Assembly (NCBI GenBank): GCA_014281115.1
Contig: JACONQ010000011.1
Coordinates: forward strand, 1,736,001 to 1,800,000
DNA length: 64,000 bases
Direction: 5' to 3'
Source: Laburnicola sp. R22_1
Taxonomy: Eukaryota > Ascomycota > Dothideomycetes > Pleosporales > Didymosphaeriaceae
The translations under genes and the position numbers were made by a program. This document shows positions 22,374 through 32,224 of the stretch, in pieces (position 1 is the stretch's first letter; every line of letters starts with the position of its first letter). The notes under the pieces were generated by a model. That model searched no databases and had not been told where the DNA came from. It saw only the letters and a program-made list of their open reading frames with translations.

Positions 22374-22984
22374 TTCGCAGGATAGCAGAAAAACTCGTCC
22401 CATTACCAGGTCCCAGGCATACCTGTGTATATATACTACCTGGAGTGTCGCCTAGAGCTCCAAGCGTGCTATCTCGAGATCATCCCGCGCGACGACTAGT
22501 CCATGTAACCTTCAAGGTTCTGGAAGCGGGGCAACCGATATTGCGGAGACCTTGGCATTGACAGGGCAGGAGTTCATACGAGAGCATCTAAGGCGATATT
22601 GACGCCGCAAAGGAGTTCACCATGCCATGCTGGTGGCTTGATGGTGGTGTTCAGAAGTACCTAGGTACGGAAAGTTTTGGAATGACGTTGAAAATGACTG
22701 GCTGCTGTTGCGCAACCCGAGGTGCTCCAATCGGGTTAATAAACCTGGGTCCCCTTTTTGGCCGTCCGCCTTATCATGCAGCGCTTATTTGTCGATGAAT
22801 TTCCTACCTAGTAGAATGCGTGCGAGCGTTGACGGCACCTATGGGAAGCGCTACGCTGCCTGCGGTTAGGCTTTGCCCAGCCCCCTCATTTACGTCGTAT
22901 CCTGAGATGATCGCATCCATGCCCTCTGCAGTTGCCCTCTGCAGTCCACCTTGATAATACGACCCAGTAGTTGGCCTTTATACA
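22374..22984. promoter_or_regulatory. Divergent promoter, hexosaminidase / F-box
   Basis: 611 bases between divergent starts. A tandem 13-14 base duplication (TGCCCTCTGCAGT twice, about 22920-22946) lies just before the F-box start. No known factor site recognised. Confidence 0.4.
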
Positions 22985-24274
22985 ATGGAATCGCTCCCCA
23001 ACGAGTTGTTGGACCACGTCCTTGCTCAGGTCCCGCATTCGGACGATTCACTCGGGTCTACGATCACTCTCGCGAGTTGCTGCTTGGTATCGCAACGCTT
23101 CTACAAGGCTGCCCAGCCTCTCCTCTACAGGGACATCCATCTCGGGGTCCAGGCAGATGGTCTAACGCACTTGTTGAACGCACTGAAATCAAGACCGCAG
23201 CTTGCTGGCGCTGTGAAAGAGTTATCCATCGAATCGGGATCTAGAAGGAGAATCTCAACACCAACTCACCAACAAGTAAACCTGTTTCGCGACTTCCTCG
23301 AAGAAGCCCTTCCTCCGTTGATAAACCTCACGACTTTCCGAAGCCGCTTCTACGTTATCACAGGGCAACTACTTCGGAACACTTTGTACAAGACTGGCTA
23401 CCAGATGAGCGTTCCTACAGATCTAGGAAATCTGAGGATTCTTGAGCTCTGTGCCCGCGACTTGGTATACAAGTTTAATTACATTCTTCGCCTTCCTCGT
23501 CTCGAACGAGTTGTTCTGCACGAGACGACAATGATCGACAATGACCTTGTTGATGCAACTTTATCTAACGACTGGGGCTGGACATCGCACTCCATAAAAG
23601 AATTAGTACTGCACCAAGGACCCAATGAGCACGATGCAAACATCAGTTTGATGTCAAATTCTCTCCAGGCACTTGCCCGTTGCATGCCCGACCTAGAGCA
23701 CTTACGAATTTACCACAATGGTCTCAAACTATTTCCTTACAACACCGCTCATCTTCTGGCATTCTTCGCAGCCCAGTTGCGCAGCTCTTTACGCAGACTG
23801 ACACTGATCATTGAAGATAGCTGTGGTCATTCAGATAGTGGATTGTCTATGCTGGCACACCTCAAGACATCAAACATCGAGGTCCTCAACATCGACTTGC
23901 ATATTATATGCCCTACTATTCCTCGAATGGATCTCACTGATAGACTTTTTGCTGGAACTCTACCGGCCTCTCTCCGTCACCTCCACCTCCGCTACGTTGA
24001 GATGAAGGATACGTCTGACGTGAACAACGCGAATCCCCCCGTGCATTGGGATTGGGAGCCCCTGGTACAGCAAGTCGTTCGCGGACTTCCAGCGCTGGCA
24101 ACAATCGATGTTGAACTTCACTTGCTCGAAAAAATTGATCTTCTTATTACCCGGAGGTATATAGAAGCTTTCGGTCGCAACGGCATCCGACTCAACATCC
24201 AGGCCAAAGAGAAATCTGTACGACACTCGCGAGGCCTTTTGATTGCAGATCAAAGAAGGGCGATCCCCGAATAG
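22985..24274 (+). CDS. F-box protein
   Basis: Intronless, 429 residues. The N-terminus (about 1-48) is a typical fungal F-box: LPNELLDHVLAQV, LASCCLVSQRFYKAAQPLLYRDIHL. The rest contains leucine-rich, irregular repeat-like segments (LRILELC, LEHLRIYHNGLKLF, LRRLTLIIED, SLRHLHLRYVEM) consistent with an LRR-like substrate-binding part. Such proteins link substrates to Skp1-Cullin ubiquitin ligases. The target cannot be predicted. Start is the first ATG, directly before the F-box. No lesion or intron needed. Confidence 0.85.
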   Translation: MESLPNELLDHVLAQVPHSDDSLGSTITLASCCLVSQRFYKAAQPLLYRDIHLGVQADGLTHLLNALKSRPQLAGAVKELSIESGSRRRISTPTHQQVNLFRDFLEEALPPLINLTTFRSRFYVITGQLLRNTLYKTGYQMSVPTDLGNLRILELCARDLVYKFNYILRLPRLERVVLHETTMIDNDLVDATLSNDWGWTSHSIKELVLHQGPNEHDANISLMSNSLQALARCMPDLEHLRIYHNGLKLFPYNTAHLLAFFAAQLRSSLRRLTLIIEDSCGHSDSGLSMLAHLKTSNIEVLNIDLHIICPTIPRMDLTDRLFAGTLPASLRHLHLRYVEMKDTSDVNNANPPVHWDWEPLVQQVVRGLPALATIDVELHLLEKIDLLITRRYIEAFGRNGIRLNIQAKEKSVRHSRGLLIADQRRAIPE

Positions 24275-25307
24275 GAGAGTGACCGACTCCAGTTAAGACA
24301 TCTGTGGTGGCTTGTTCCGATACTCAACATTTTCTCCAGGAAAGATTCAGTACTTGGCCAAACTTCGCATCGGCAGTACTTCCCTGGACGGACGGTCTAG
24401 GTACGGTCAAAATTTACTGCGAGCGTTTCGTTCGGATCCAGGGCTTCAGTGATGGACTTGGACATTGAGCTAGGTACGCTCAAACGACTTTATAAACGCA
24501 TAGTAAGGACCGCACTGAAGAGACAGGGTTTCTCGCTCACTTTCGAGCCTTGTCGACGATTCGTTCTTGTCAAAGAAATATAATTATTTCTATACATCAC
24601 AGGATCATTGAATTATATCCGCAAGCGCTACATGCATTGTAGTGGCTTTTCTTACAATAAGCTAGGAACTGGCTCTAGGGCTTAACCACTTGCACTAAAT
24701 GTCTGCATATTGGGCGACTTCATCCACCCCGATCCTGCTTACAATTCTTCTTAAAACCTTTGATCCGGACCAGAGGTTTCAAAATGCATTTAGCATTGAA
24801 ATTGATGGGGAAACGGCCAATCCGAGAGGTTGTTGTAAACTAGGCGGGAGAGTTTGTGGTTTGCGCTTTGCGATATTCGAAGCGGACAGAACTAGCGTTG
24901 CAGGACAGACTGGGTGAAAAGCATATACTATAATCTTGCTACCCTAAAAACAGGTAGGAAATGGTGATCAAGTTCGTTCACATCACAACACTCTTCAAAG
25001 TCGAATGCTTTGGTTCGAGGCACGAGATGCATCTGTCCACGAGACTACGCGTCAGTCAAGTGCTTGCGCGTCATCGTGACTTCCTCATGCTTCCCTTTGA
25101 GCAGGCAGTCCCTCGTAACCTGCAAGGCTTGCCTCCTCACCTCGCGCACCTGTCACTCAATACTCTCCTCCTCAACCTTGCGAGCCAAAATCCTCGTAAC
25201 CTGCCACACGGTCCGCAAACAGTAGGCTACGCATAAACACTCTGCTTGTCTCATGTGTTAATATTGTGGAGACACCACCGCTCCACACAACATCTGCCAC
25301 TGCAAAC
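24275..25307. other. Intergenic
   Basis: About 1 kb without a supported gene. ORFs of 72-91 codons at 24699-24917 and 24961-25236 have no domain. Confidence 0.45.
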
Positions 25308-26149
25308 ATGGGCGCTTGGGGACACGGTGAGTGCATCGAGTGTCCGTCGACACGCATCCTATGCTGACAACCCGCCAGGCCTCTTCCAGTCCGACCACGA
25401 CTTCGATATCATCAGCGAGCTAACCGGCGAAGCAGGCCTTCACAAGCTAGAAGAACAGGCAATCGAGAAAGCCAAAGCAGAAGGCGACAAAGACGCCGAG
25501 AAGCAAATCTACTACTCCCTCTACTCCCCGTCAGACCCCTCACTCGTCCGCCAACACCTCGACTCCGGCATCCTCACCGATCTCACCCAGAAGAAGGAAG
25601 CGAAGATGCTCGGTCGTCCGGACCCGATGGACTTTATGCGAGACCCCTGCTACATGTACGTTCTCCTCGGGGCCTGTGCGATGGGACTCGGATGCCATCT
25701 CCCCGCCCCGTACACAGCCATGTTGAAGAAAGTGTACACGGAGGGCGGCCTGATGCCTGACGCACAGAAGCAAATGCACAAGGCGCTCTTCGGCCCCGAC
25801 GGATATACGAATGGTGTGCCGTACGACTGAGTCCAAGAGTCTCATCGAGACGGCGAATTCTATGGCCGATGAGGAGTGCAAGCCGAACCCGTTTGGCTTT
25901 GTTGGTATGAACGTCATTGGTCCTGGTGGCTTGTTCAATACCGGTATGGGCGACTCTACGACTTCGATCGTCATCAAAGAGCTCCGTGCGAAGCATCGCA
26001 ATCCGAATGCCTGTGGCGGCTGCGGTGCCAAGGGTGGCAAGAAGATGATGCGGTGCGGCAGGTGCAAGGGTAGGATGTACTGCGGTGTTGAGTACCAGAA
26101 GAAGCACCGGAAGGTCCACAGGAAGGTGTGCGATCCGGTGCTGGGCTAG
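25308..26149 (+). CDS. MYND-finger protein, frameshifted
   Basis: Exon 1 (25308-25326) encodes MGAWGHG, joined after a 52-base GTGAGT intron to the exon starting at 25379 (LFQSDHDFDIISEL). The first frame ends at TGA 25828-25830 after GYTNGVPYD. The next frame continues directly with ESKSLIETANSMADEE and a C-terminal MYND finger (CGGCGAKGG, CGRC, YCGVEYQKKHRKVHRKVC). One base separates the two frames, with no room for an intron. In the MYND finger a tyrosine (TAC) stands where the family has a zinc-binding cysteine (TGC). Such proteins are common in Pezizomycotina, and MYND fingers bind proline-rich partners. Either gene decay, a sequence error, or less likely +1 frameshifting at the UGA. The spliced product would be about 269 residues. 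Confidence 0.7.
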
Positions 26150-26543
26150 GCTGTCGTGCGCAGTGAGCTTTGGCATCTAGCATCATGGCAGAGCCAAATC
26201 GCGTTTTACGTATTCTCGCTTCGAAAAGGACGGTCACTGCTTCGGAGATCATATGCCGGGCAGGTCTTTCGTGAAGGAATTCCGCACCCACGGATCTCAC
26301 GGTGGTATGTAATAGGGGAGCATGTACACACAGCGAATATTTTACATATACAGGGGCCGGGCCGCGTACCCTCACAAACAAACTAGCAATGGAGCATACA
26401 CGCCCGGCGCATCCCACAAATAATATACCATCATTGCGAAGCACTCATCCCGTACGTCTACCATTTCACATTACCTAACATTGCAACCCACCCAACCCAC
26501 CCCCTCAACACCCCCAGCCCCATCACCAACACAAAACCTCCCC
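26150..26543. other. Intergenic, convergent 3' ends
   Basis: About 390 bases between the MYND gene and the transporter 3' end. No gene supported. Confidence 0.45.
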
Positions 26544-28426
26544 CTAAAACACCATACCCTTCGTCTGCTTCCCCCTCGTCTCCTCCAACCTCCTCACATT
26601 GATATTCTTCCAAACCCAAATACTCGCAACACAAAGCGGCACAAAACACGCGCCCGCAATAACCATGAGCCTCTGCACATGCGCAAACGCCGCAACCACA
26701 GCCTCGCGCTCGGGCGTCCCATCCGCAAAACTCTTCTGCACCTCAATGTCGCCGAAGATCTCCATAGCGCGGCTCTTCGACGCCTCCGGCAGCCGCTGGT
26801 ACAGCTGCGCGGGGAGAATGCTGGTCCACATTGCGCCGGAGATGGAGTATCCGATTGAGGAGCCGAAGCCGCCGAAGAGGCCATAGATGGCGTTTACGGC
26901 GGCGATTTGCTGGTGCGTGACGGGGGCCCAGACGGCGAGTTGGCCGCAGGTGGAGAAGATGCCTGTGCCGAGGCCGACGAGGATCTGGGTGAGAGCGAGG
27001 ACGCCTGGGTTCGTGCTGGGGGCGCGGAAGGGGATGAGGAGGGCGGTGCCGAGAAGCGTAATGGGGACGCCGGTCATGGCGATCCATTTGAAGTTTCCGG
27101 TGCGGCTGATGAGCCAGCCGATTGGGGGGCCGAAGACGGATGAGGTCAGCGCGAAGGAGTTGAGGATGTAGTTTGCGTTTTCGATGGAGAGGCGGTGCAC
27201 GACTTGGAGGTAGGAGCCGAAGTAGGCGTTCCAGCAGAAGACGGAGAGGAACATGACGCCGTAGAGGACGCAGGAGCCGATGATGGTGGGCTCTTTGAGG
27301 TACTTCCAGGGGAGGAATTGGACGGGCGCTAGGAAGCGTTCGTACAGGACGAAGCAGGGGAATAGAAGTATACCGAGGACTATCATCGCGATGATGTAGC
27401 CTGTCTTCCAGCCGTTGGGCGCGTAGTTGACCAGTGTAAACGGGAGCATGAAGAGACAGAAGGCGAACATGAGCAGCAAGATGCCAAAGACTGTCGACTA
27501 TTAGTGAACATCGAGTAGGGAAGGGGTTGGTACTCACTGTCGAATTGCACAAAGTAGTAAGCCAAAGATTGGGTCGTGTTACGGCCCGACCTTTGCTTCT
27601 GAGCAAGACCAGCCTGGCGAGCTTTCCGGTACATGTAGATCATAACTCCCATAGCCGGCATGCTGCAAGCGAAAAGAATGATGGCGAAAGCACCAAAGGC
27701 CCAGCGGAAGTTGAGGTTGTTGTAGAACGCGGCCGCCACCTTGGGAGCAGCAAAGGTCGCAACAATGCGAGGAGTACCGTTGATGCCGAAGATGATCATG
27801 CGGTTCTTCAGGGTCGTCATGTCGGCGCACATAACGTCGATGACGTATATCAGGCCAACGTGCCCAGTCCAGTATAGGATGTGGGCTGCGATGTACGTCT
27901 CCATGTTTTTGCAAGCAGCCTTCATGGCCATGCCGATGAGAGAGAGGAAAAGCATGAATATGAACCCTTCGACACGCCCCCAGACATCGATGGCTTTTGC
28001 TGTCGCAAGCGGGATGCAACCGCCCAGAGCTGTAGCCATGACGCTACCGACAGTGAGCAGTCCGTGCCTGTCGAAAGTCGAAGTGATGTAAGGATTGAGG
28101 GCGGTGTCGATATAGTTCTGAAACATGTCGACGAAGTGGATGAGATACAGTCTAGTGAATATCAGCATTACCGTTCAAATCCAGGCCAAGAAACTATCTG
28201 CTTACAGGCAAAACATGCTGATCAGCGTGGGCTTGCTCCATATGGCCGTGATGGCCCTCACGCGCTCCACGCCCTGTTGGAAGTCCTCAGACCGGTCATC
28301 ATCCCTCACATCACTACTCTCGGAAGGCGTGGTGGTATCATGGTGGTTGCTCTTTTCCACATCAACCAACGGTGGAGTTTTTCCAACTGAAGCTGCTGAA
28401 ACCGGTCCATCGGGATCGAGACTCAT
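26544..28426 (-). CDS. Siderophore-iron transporter (MFS, SIT/ARN family)
   Basis: Three exons on the minus strand (28426-28206, 28151-27538, 27490-26544) give 593 residues. Introns are 54 and 47 bases. Residues 1-60 or so are a charged cytosolic tail. Family sequence is clear: YLIHFVDMFQNYIDTALNPY, SSFGPP-like loops (SSVFGPPIGWLISRTGN), KYLKEPTIIGSCVLYGVMF, LVGLGTGIFSTCGQLAVWAP and YGLFGGFGSSIGYSISGAMW. About 14 membrane helices. Such proteins (MirA/MirB, Str1, Arn) import ferric siderophores across the plasma membrane by proton symport; which siderophore is unknown. The promoter has two perfect ATCWGATAA motifs and a near match, supporting iron repression. Start at 28426 because the longer frame upstream opens with TTG. 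Confidence 0.93.
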
Positions 28427-28689
28427 GATCAACGAAGCTGGTTGAAGCGCAGGAAGCTACTGCAAGGCAAGATGAAAAACAACGGCAGGGATGAATGACT
28501 GTGTGGACCGGCAGGGTCTATATGTACCTTTCAGCCGTACGTGCAGCACATGGGCAGGAAGAAAATTTGCGCCGATAGCGGGGACAGAAGAGGGATGGGC
28601 GAGAAAGCGCCATTCCTGCCATCTGTGGCCTGAGACTGGGAGAGACTGATCGCTTGACGGGGTGCCCAGCGACGGTGCATTGAGCGATG

Positions 28690-28698
28690 ATCTGATAA
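28690..28698 (+). promoter_or_regulatory. ATCTGATAA site, SreA-type iron repressor
   Basis: Exact match to ATCWGATAA, about 265 bases upstream of the siderophore transporter start. In A. nidulans, N. crassa and Ustilago this motif is bound by the GATA repressors of siderophore genes when iron is plentiful. Confidence 0.7.
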
Positions 28699-28730
28699 GA
28701 TGCGCGCCGAGAGACTTGTGGGAATTGATG

Positions 28731-28739
28731 ATCAGATAA
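28731..28739 (+). promoter_or_regulatory. ATCAGATAA site, SreA-type iron repressor
   Basis: Second exact ATCWGATAA match, 41 bases (about four helix turns) from the first, same orientation. Confidence 0.7.
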
Positions 28740-28751
28740 GAACCATCTCCG

Positions 28752-28760
28752 CTATCAGAT
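28752..28760 (-). promoter_or_regulatory. GATA site, near match (ATCTGATAG)
   Basis: The reverse strand reads ATCTGATAG, one base from the consensus, and still a general HGATAR site. It lies 13 bases beyond the second perfect site in opposite orientation. Confidence 0.5.
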
Positions 28761-31700
28761 CCAATCAAGGTGCCAAAATGGGTGGGGCTTCGTACCGCTA
28801 GAGTGGATGGTCCTCTAGGATGAACAAGCCAAGAGTGGGGCGGACGGGCACGGCCTCGGTCAGCTGGCGAGACTTTTCTGTTCCTTGAAATCCTTGACGG
28901 TCTCGAGTGTCGCATATCTAGGCGACTTGACGATACCCACCGCTCTTTCCCGTCATCGATGGTAGGTGTGTAATGAGCTCCTTGGGCATGTTGCTTGAGT
29001 TCAATGTTGCTGCTGCTCATATCGGAAATAAGCAAGTGGGTGCTAACGCAGCCGCCCAACTCCCTACCTACGAGGCATTACAGCACTTGCGCCGGAGGGG
29101 TGGGCGATCCCTGCACTAATCGGTGCTCCTGCATTCAGCGCCCCGATCATCTCGTAATGGAAACCCGAACTCGGCCCTGGTACATCTTCCATTTGTACGG
29201 TTGTAGTGGGGGGACCCGATGCTTCGGGTTCCACGGCACGAAATCAGGCAGGACAGTCTTGTCAACAAGATTCTGGAGTGGGCTGTATGTTGCTGCCGGA
29301 CGTTTCGTACGGGTATGTCGTATGCTTTTGGAGCGTTTGGCTTTGCAGCACTGTGGTTGCCTGTCCGCTTGGTCGGATGGCACATAGCTTTGCCAGCCGC
29401 GGAACTACTTCCTCAGAATTTATAATTGACGCAGGTATCAAGGGCAGTCGATGCGGTATACCAAGATGATAGGGAATCAGTCGGTTTTGGGCCTCTACTT
29501 GATCGCTGAAAGCTTTATGCTTCACGGTGCGTTTTGTAAGAGTACTCGCAGATGCCCCGAACCCTCTTCTTTTGCAGAATCGCGAAGCCGCATTCAATAC
29601 GAACGTACTAAGTCCGGAAATGCCACGTTGGCGAGCTGGACAGCCGCCTATGTGGGTACATGTTCCTGTGAGTCAGAGATCCCATCGAACGATCGACTCT
29701 AGCGTGGTGTTTACAGCGCTTAAGACGCTGGATACCATCAATGCATGAAGTGTAAACATGCCATCTGCTGCTCATTTGATCTCAGCGAACCGAATGCGAG
29801 TTGCATTGCCATGGGATATCAAGAAGACTTTTCCACGCGTGTCGCTGTTGGAAGTTCATCCGTTGCATTGAAAAGCGTCTCATCGGCATGAGTACCCACC
29901 ACAGGTAAGTTGATGAAATCTGAATAACCAGGTTTAGCACTAGGCGCGTTACTGTTACGTAGTCGACAATATTCTCTGTCAACGTAATGTTTACATTAGG
30001 AAGAGAAACATCGCAGACCTTGTGGTACACGGTAAAACGCTGTTATGGAAAGCTGGGTAATGTTTAATTGAACTGGCGAAGCCTTCTGTAGGAACAGGTA
30101 TTCCCGCTTTCATTCCTCGACGCGTCGAAGTATCATGCATATTTGGAGAATTAGACGCTTTTAGCTAGCTTGAACAGGCCCTTCTCCGGAACCACCAAGA
30201 TCGTACGTAATACCAAGTTCTTTCCTTAGATCTAGGAAGGGGTGGAGGCTTAAGGTTTCTTTAAGCTAGACTGAAGCACCCTTTGTTGCCAAGCTCTTCC
30301 TAACCACTGTATTATGTAGTTAAATCGCGACTTTGGAGCATCATTCTATTAACTATCGACCCTTTTCTAAGCACGTTTTAACAATTATGGCGGAGATGCG
30401 AACATCCAGCTCCGGATCAGGCGCTAGACCTCCAGGGCTCTTTGCTGCCACCCCGGCCCGTTATTTAGTATATCCAGATATATAGAATCTACACATAGCT
30501 GGTGGGGTGGCGTTAAAGTGGTATCTCTTAACTGCTAGTACTGTATTTGCTTGAGAGCTAGAGAGGTGTTCGTTATGGAGAGTGGGGCGACCTTTCTCTC
30601 TCTTAAACAGATTGTTGGGCACTGCGAGGCCGCTCAACCCGCCATCTCTAATTAGATAGCCATAAGCATAATTCATATGTCTCTGGATTCTCCAGTACCC
30701 ACAATAATAGAGCTCTTACAAATATTTGTATTTAAAAAGGCGCAGTGAGCTGGTTTTCTTTCCCCATTGCGTATTCTATAGTCAAGCCAGTCGCCTTAGG
30801 GCGTAATTTAGAAGCGTATAAGCGTAGTTATACTAAAGCTAGGCCGTTATAGCACAGAATTATAATAGAAAGCGTGGCTTTGACTATAGCTAACACTTGG
30901 ATGACCCTTATGATAGCCATAATAGTAGTTGGTTTTAAGTGCCTAGAGCATAATGCTGGAGATTAGCTAATCTGTTGTCTTCTAAGGTTTATCGCCGCTT
31001 CTAACAATGCTTTGCTCTGCGCGATAGCTACCAGCTTCTAGTAAAGCACAGACCTACTACTGCTAAGGTTGATATTATCATCGCCGTAATAATTAGAGTA
31101 TTACAGTAATCTTTTGTAGATATTGTAACAGCGCGGTTGGGGCCATAGTATGTTATACAGGTGCCTCGGAGCAGCTAAAGAAAGCCGCTCGGCGTTCGGA
31201 GAGAGGCATTGGTGAACAGATGATACAAATATTATTGACGGCGTTGGTTGAGGACAGGGACAGGAAGCGGAGCGGAGCCAGACCGTAAACATTTGAATAT
31301 TTTTAGAGGATCACACGAACGTCATTGGAAATCCGAGTCGACCACCCGTCATCCAAAGTTCCCCCAACCCCCAACCATCAGTCCGCAGATTGCGTTTTCG
31401 CATAAGTTTCCTTATCTGGGTGTCAAGTCGCCCCAGTCTGACCGAGGATGCCAGTCTTACGCGTTCCACCGTCTTTGAAGTTTGAACAGTCTCTACGGGA
31501 GTGACCGCCCGCGCCCGTTTCCACATGACTAGCCGACCATGGCCTTGATGAGAATCATGGGATTTTTCATCGAGCTTTTCATCGCAAACACTCCGCGGTT
31601 CTGTGGCCGGTAGTTAATCCTGAAGTAATGGACATATCTAGGCTGAGCGGGTCTCGGCAGTAACATCCCCCTGCGGTACGTGACGTTTGGGTACGTCAAG

Positions 31701-31929
31701 GGCTTTCATCAAGTCGTAGTTCGGTGATCAATACTCACAAGGCTAGAGAGCTATAAGCGGGGTTTTGACGCGTATACCTGGACTCTGTATTTTTTGCCTC
31801 CCCAAAGTTGACGTCCACTCACATCACAACTATACCCCCGTAAACAAATTCTTCTACGTTTCCGCTTCAGCTGTCCACTTCAGCTTGATTCAACCAACTT
31901 GCTGCGGCGGGGAGGGAATTTGTCCATGC
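28761..31929. other. Gene-poor accessory region with decayed AT-rich DNA
   Basis: About 3.2 kb. 28.8-29.9 kb has near-normal composition and many short overlapping ORFs without domains. About 29.9-31.13 kb is AT-rich with few long ORFs and many TA dinucleotides, as left by repeat-induced point mutation in an old transposon, although no protein fragment is readable. 31.13-31.93 kb returns to normal composition and is the left target side of the copia insertion. Confidence 0.5.
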
Positions 31930-31934
31930 GAATA
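31930..31934 (+). repeat. Target site duplication GAATA, left
   Basis: Five bases GAATA directly before the left LTR. The same five bases follow the right LTR at 37203-37207. Confidence 0.85.
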
Positions 31935-32080
31935 TATCAGTGGAAGAATGAGAGACTGAGTTGATTGTAACAAGCTAACCAGAGGATCCCTTAAGTACGA
32001 GGATCGTAGTCAGCAGCTAGTCTACATAAGGTTGGTAGTATCATGTGACAGTGTGGAATGCGATACCACCTACACTAACA
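31935..32080 (-). repeat. 3' LTR of the copia element
   Basis: 146 bases, the left end on the plus strand. On the element's own strand it starts TGTTAG and ends CTGATA. Identical by eye to the other LTR over its whole length. Confidence 0.92.
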
Positions 32081-32224
32081 CACCTCCCACAGCACAAAGG
32101 TAACAGAGTGCTGTCATGAATAAGAGTAACAAATGAGTGAACTAAGGACCTCCAGGGCACCTCCCCAGAGGTAACTCCTCAAACAGTAACAGTAGGTGTA
32201 ACAAACTAATCTAAGCCTACAATG

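Noticed and set aside
25828..25830. Programmed +1 frameshifting as the main explanation for the split MYND gene
   Set aside because: Geometry fits, but the known shift-prone codon before UGA is absent and the finger has another lesion, so decay or error is preferred. Kept only as a finding to check.
26743..27606. 287-codon minus-strand ORF inside the siderophore transporter
   Set aside because: A frame-shifted shadow rich in Pro/Arg/His. The other frame encodes the clear transporter.
28761..31929. Gene cluster for siderophore biosynthesis beside the transporter
   Set aside because: No NRPS, ornithine monooxygenase or acyltransferase motif is readable on either strand; the region is decayed DNA.
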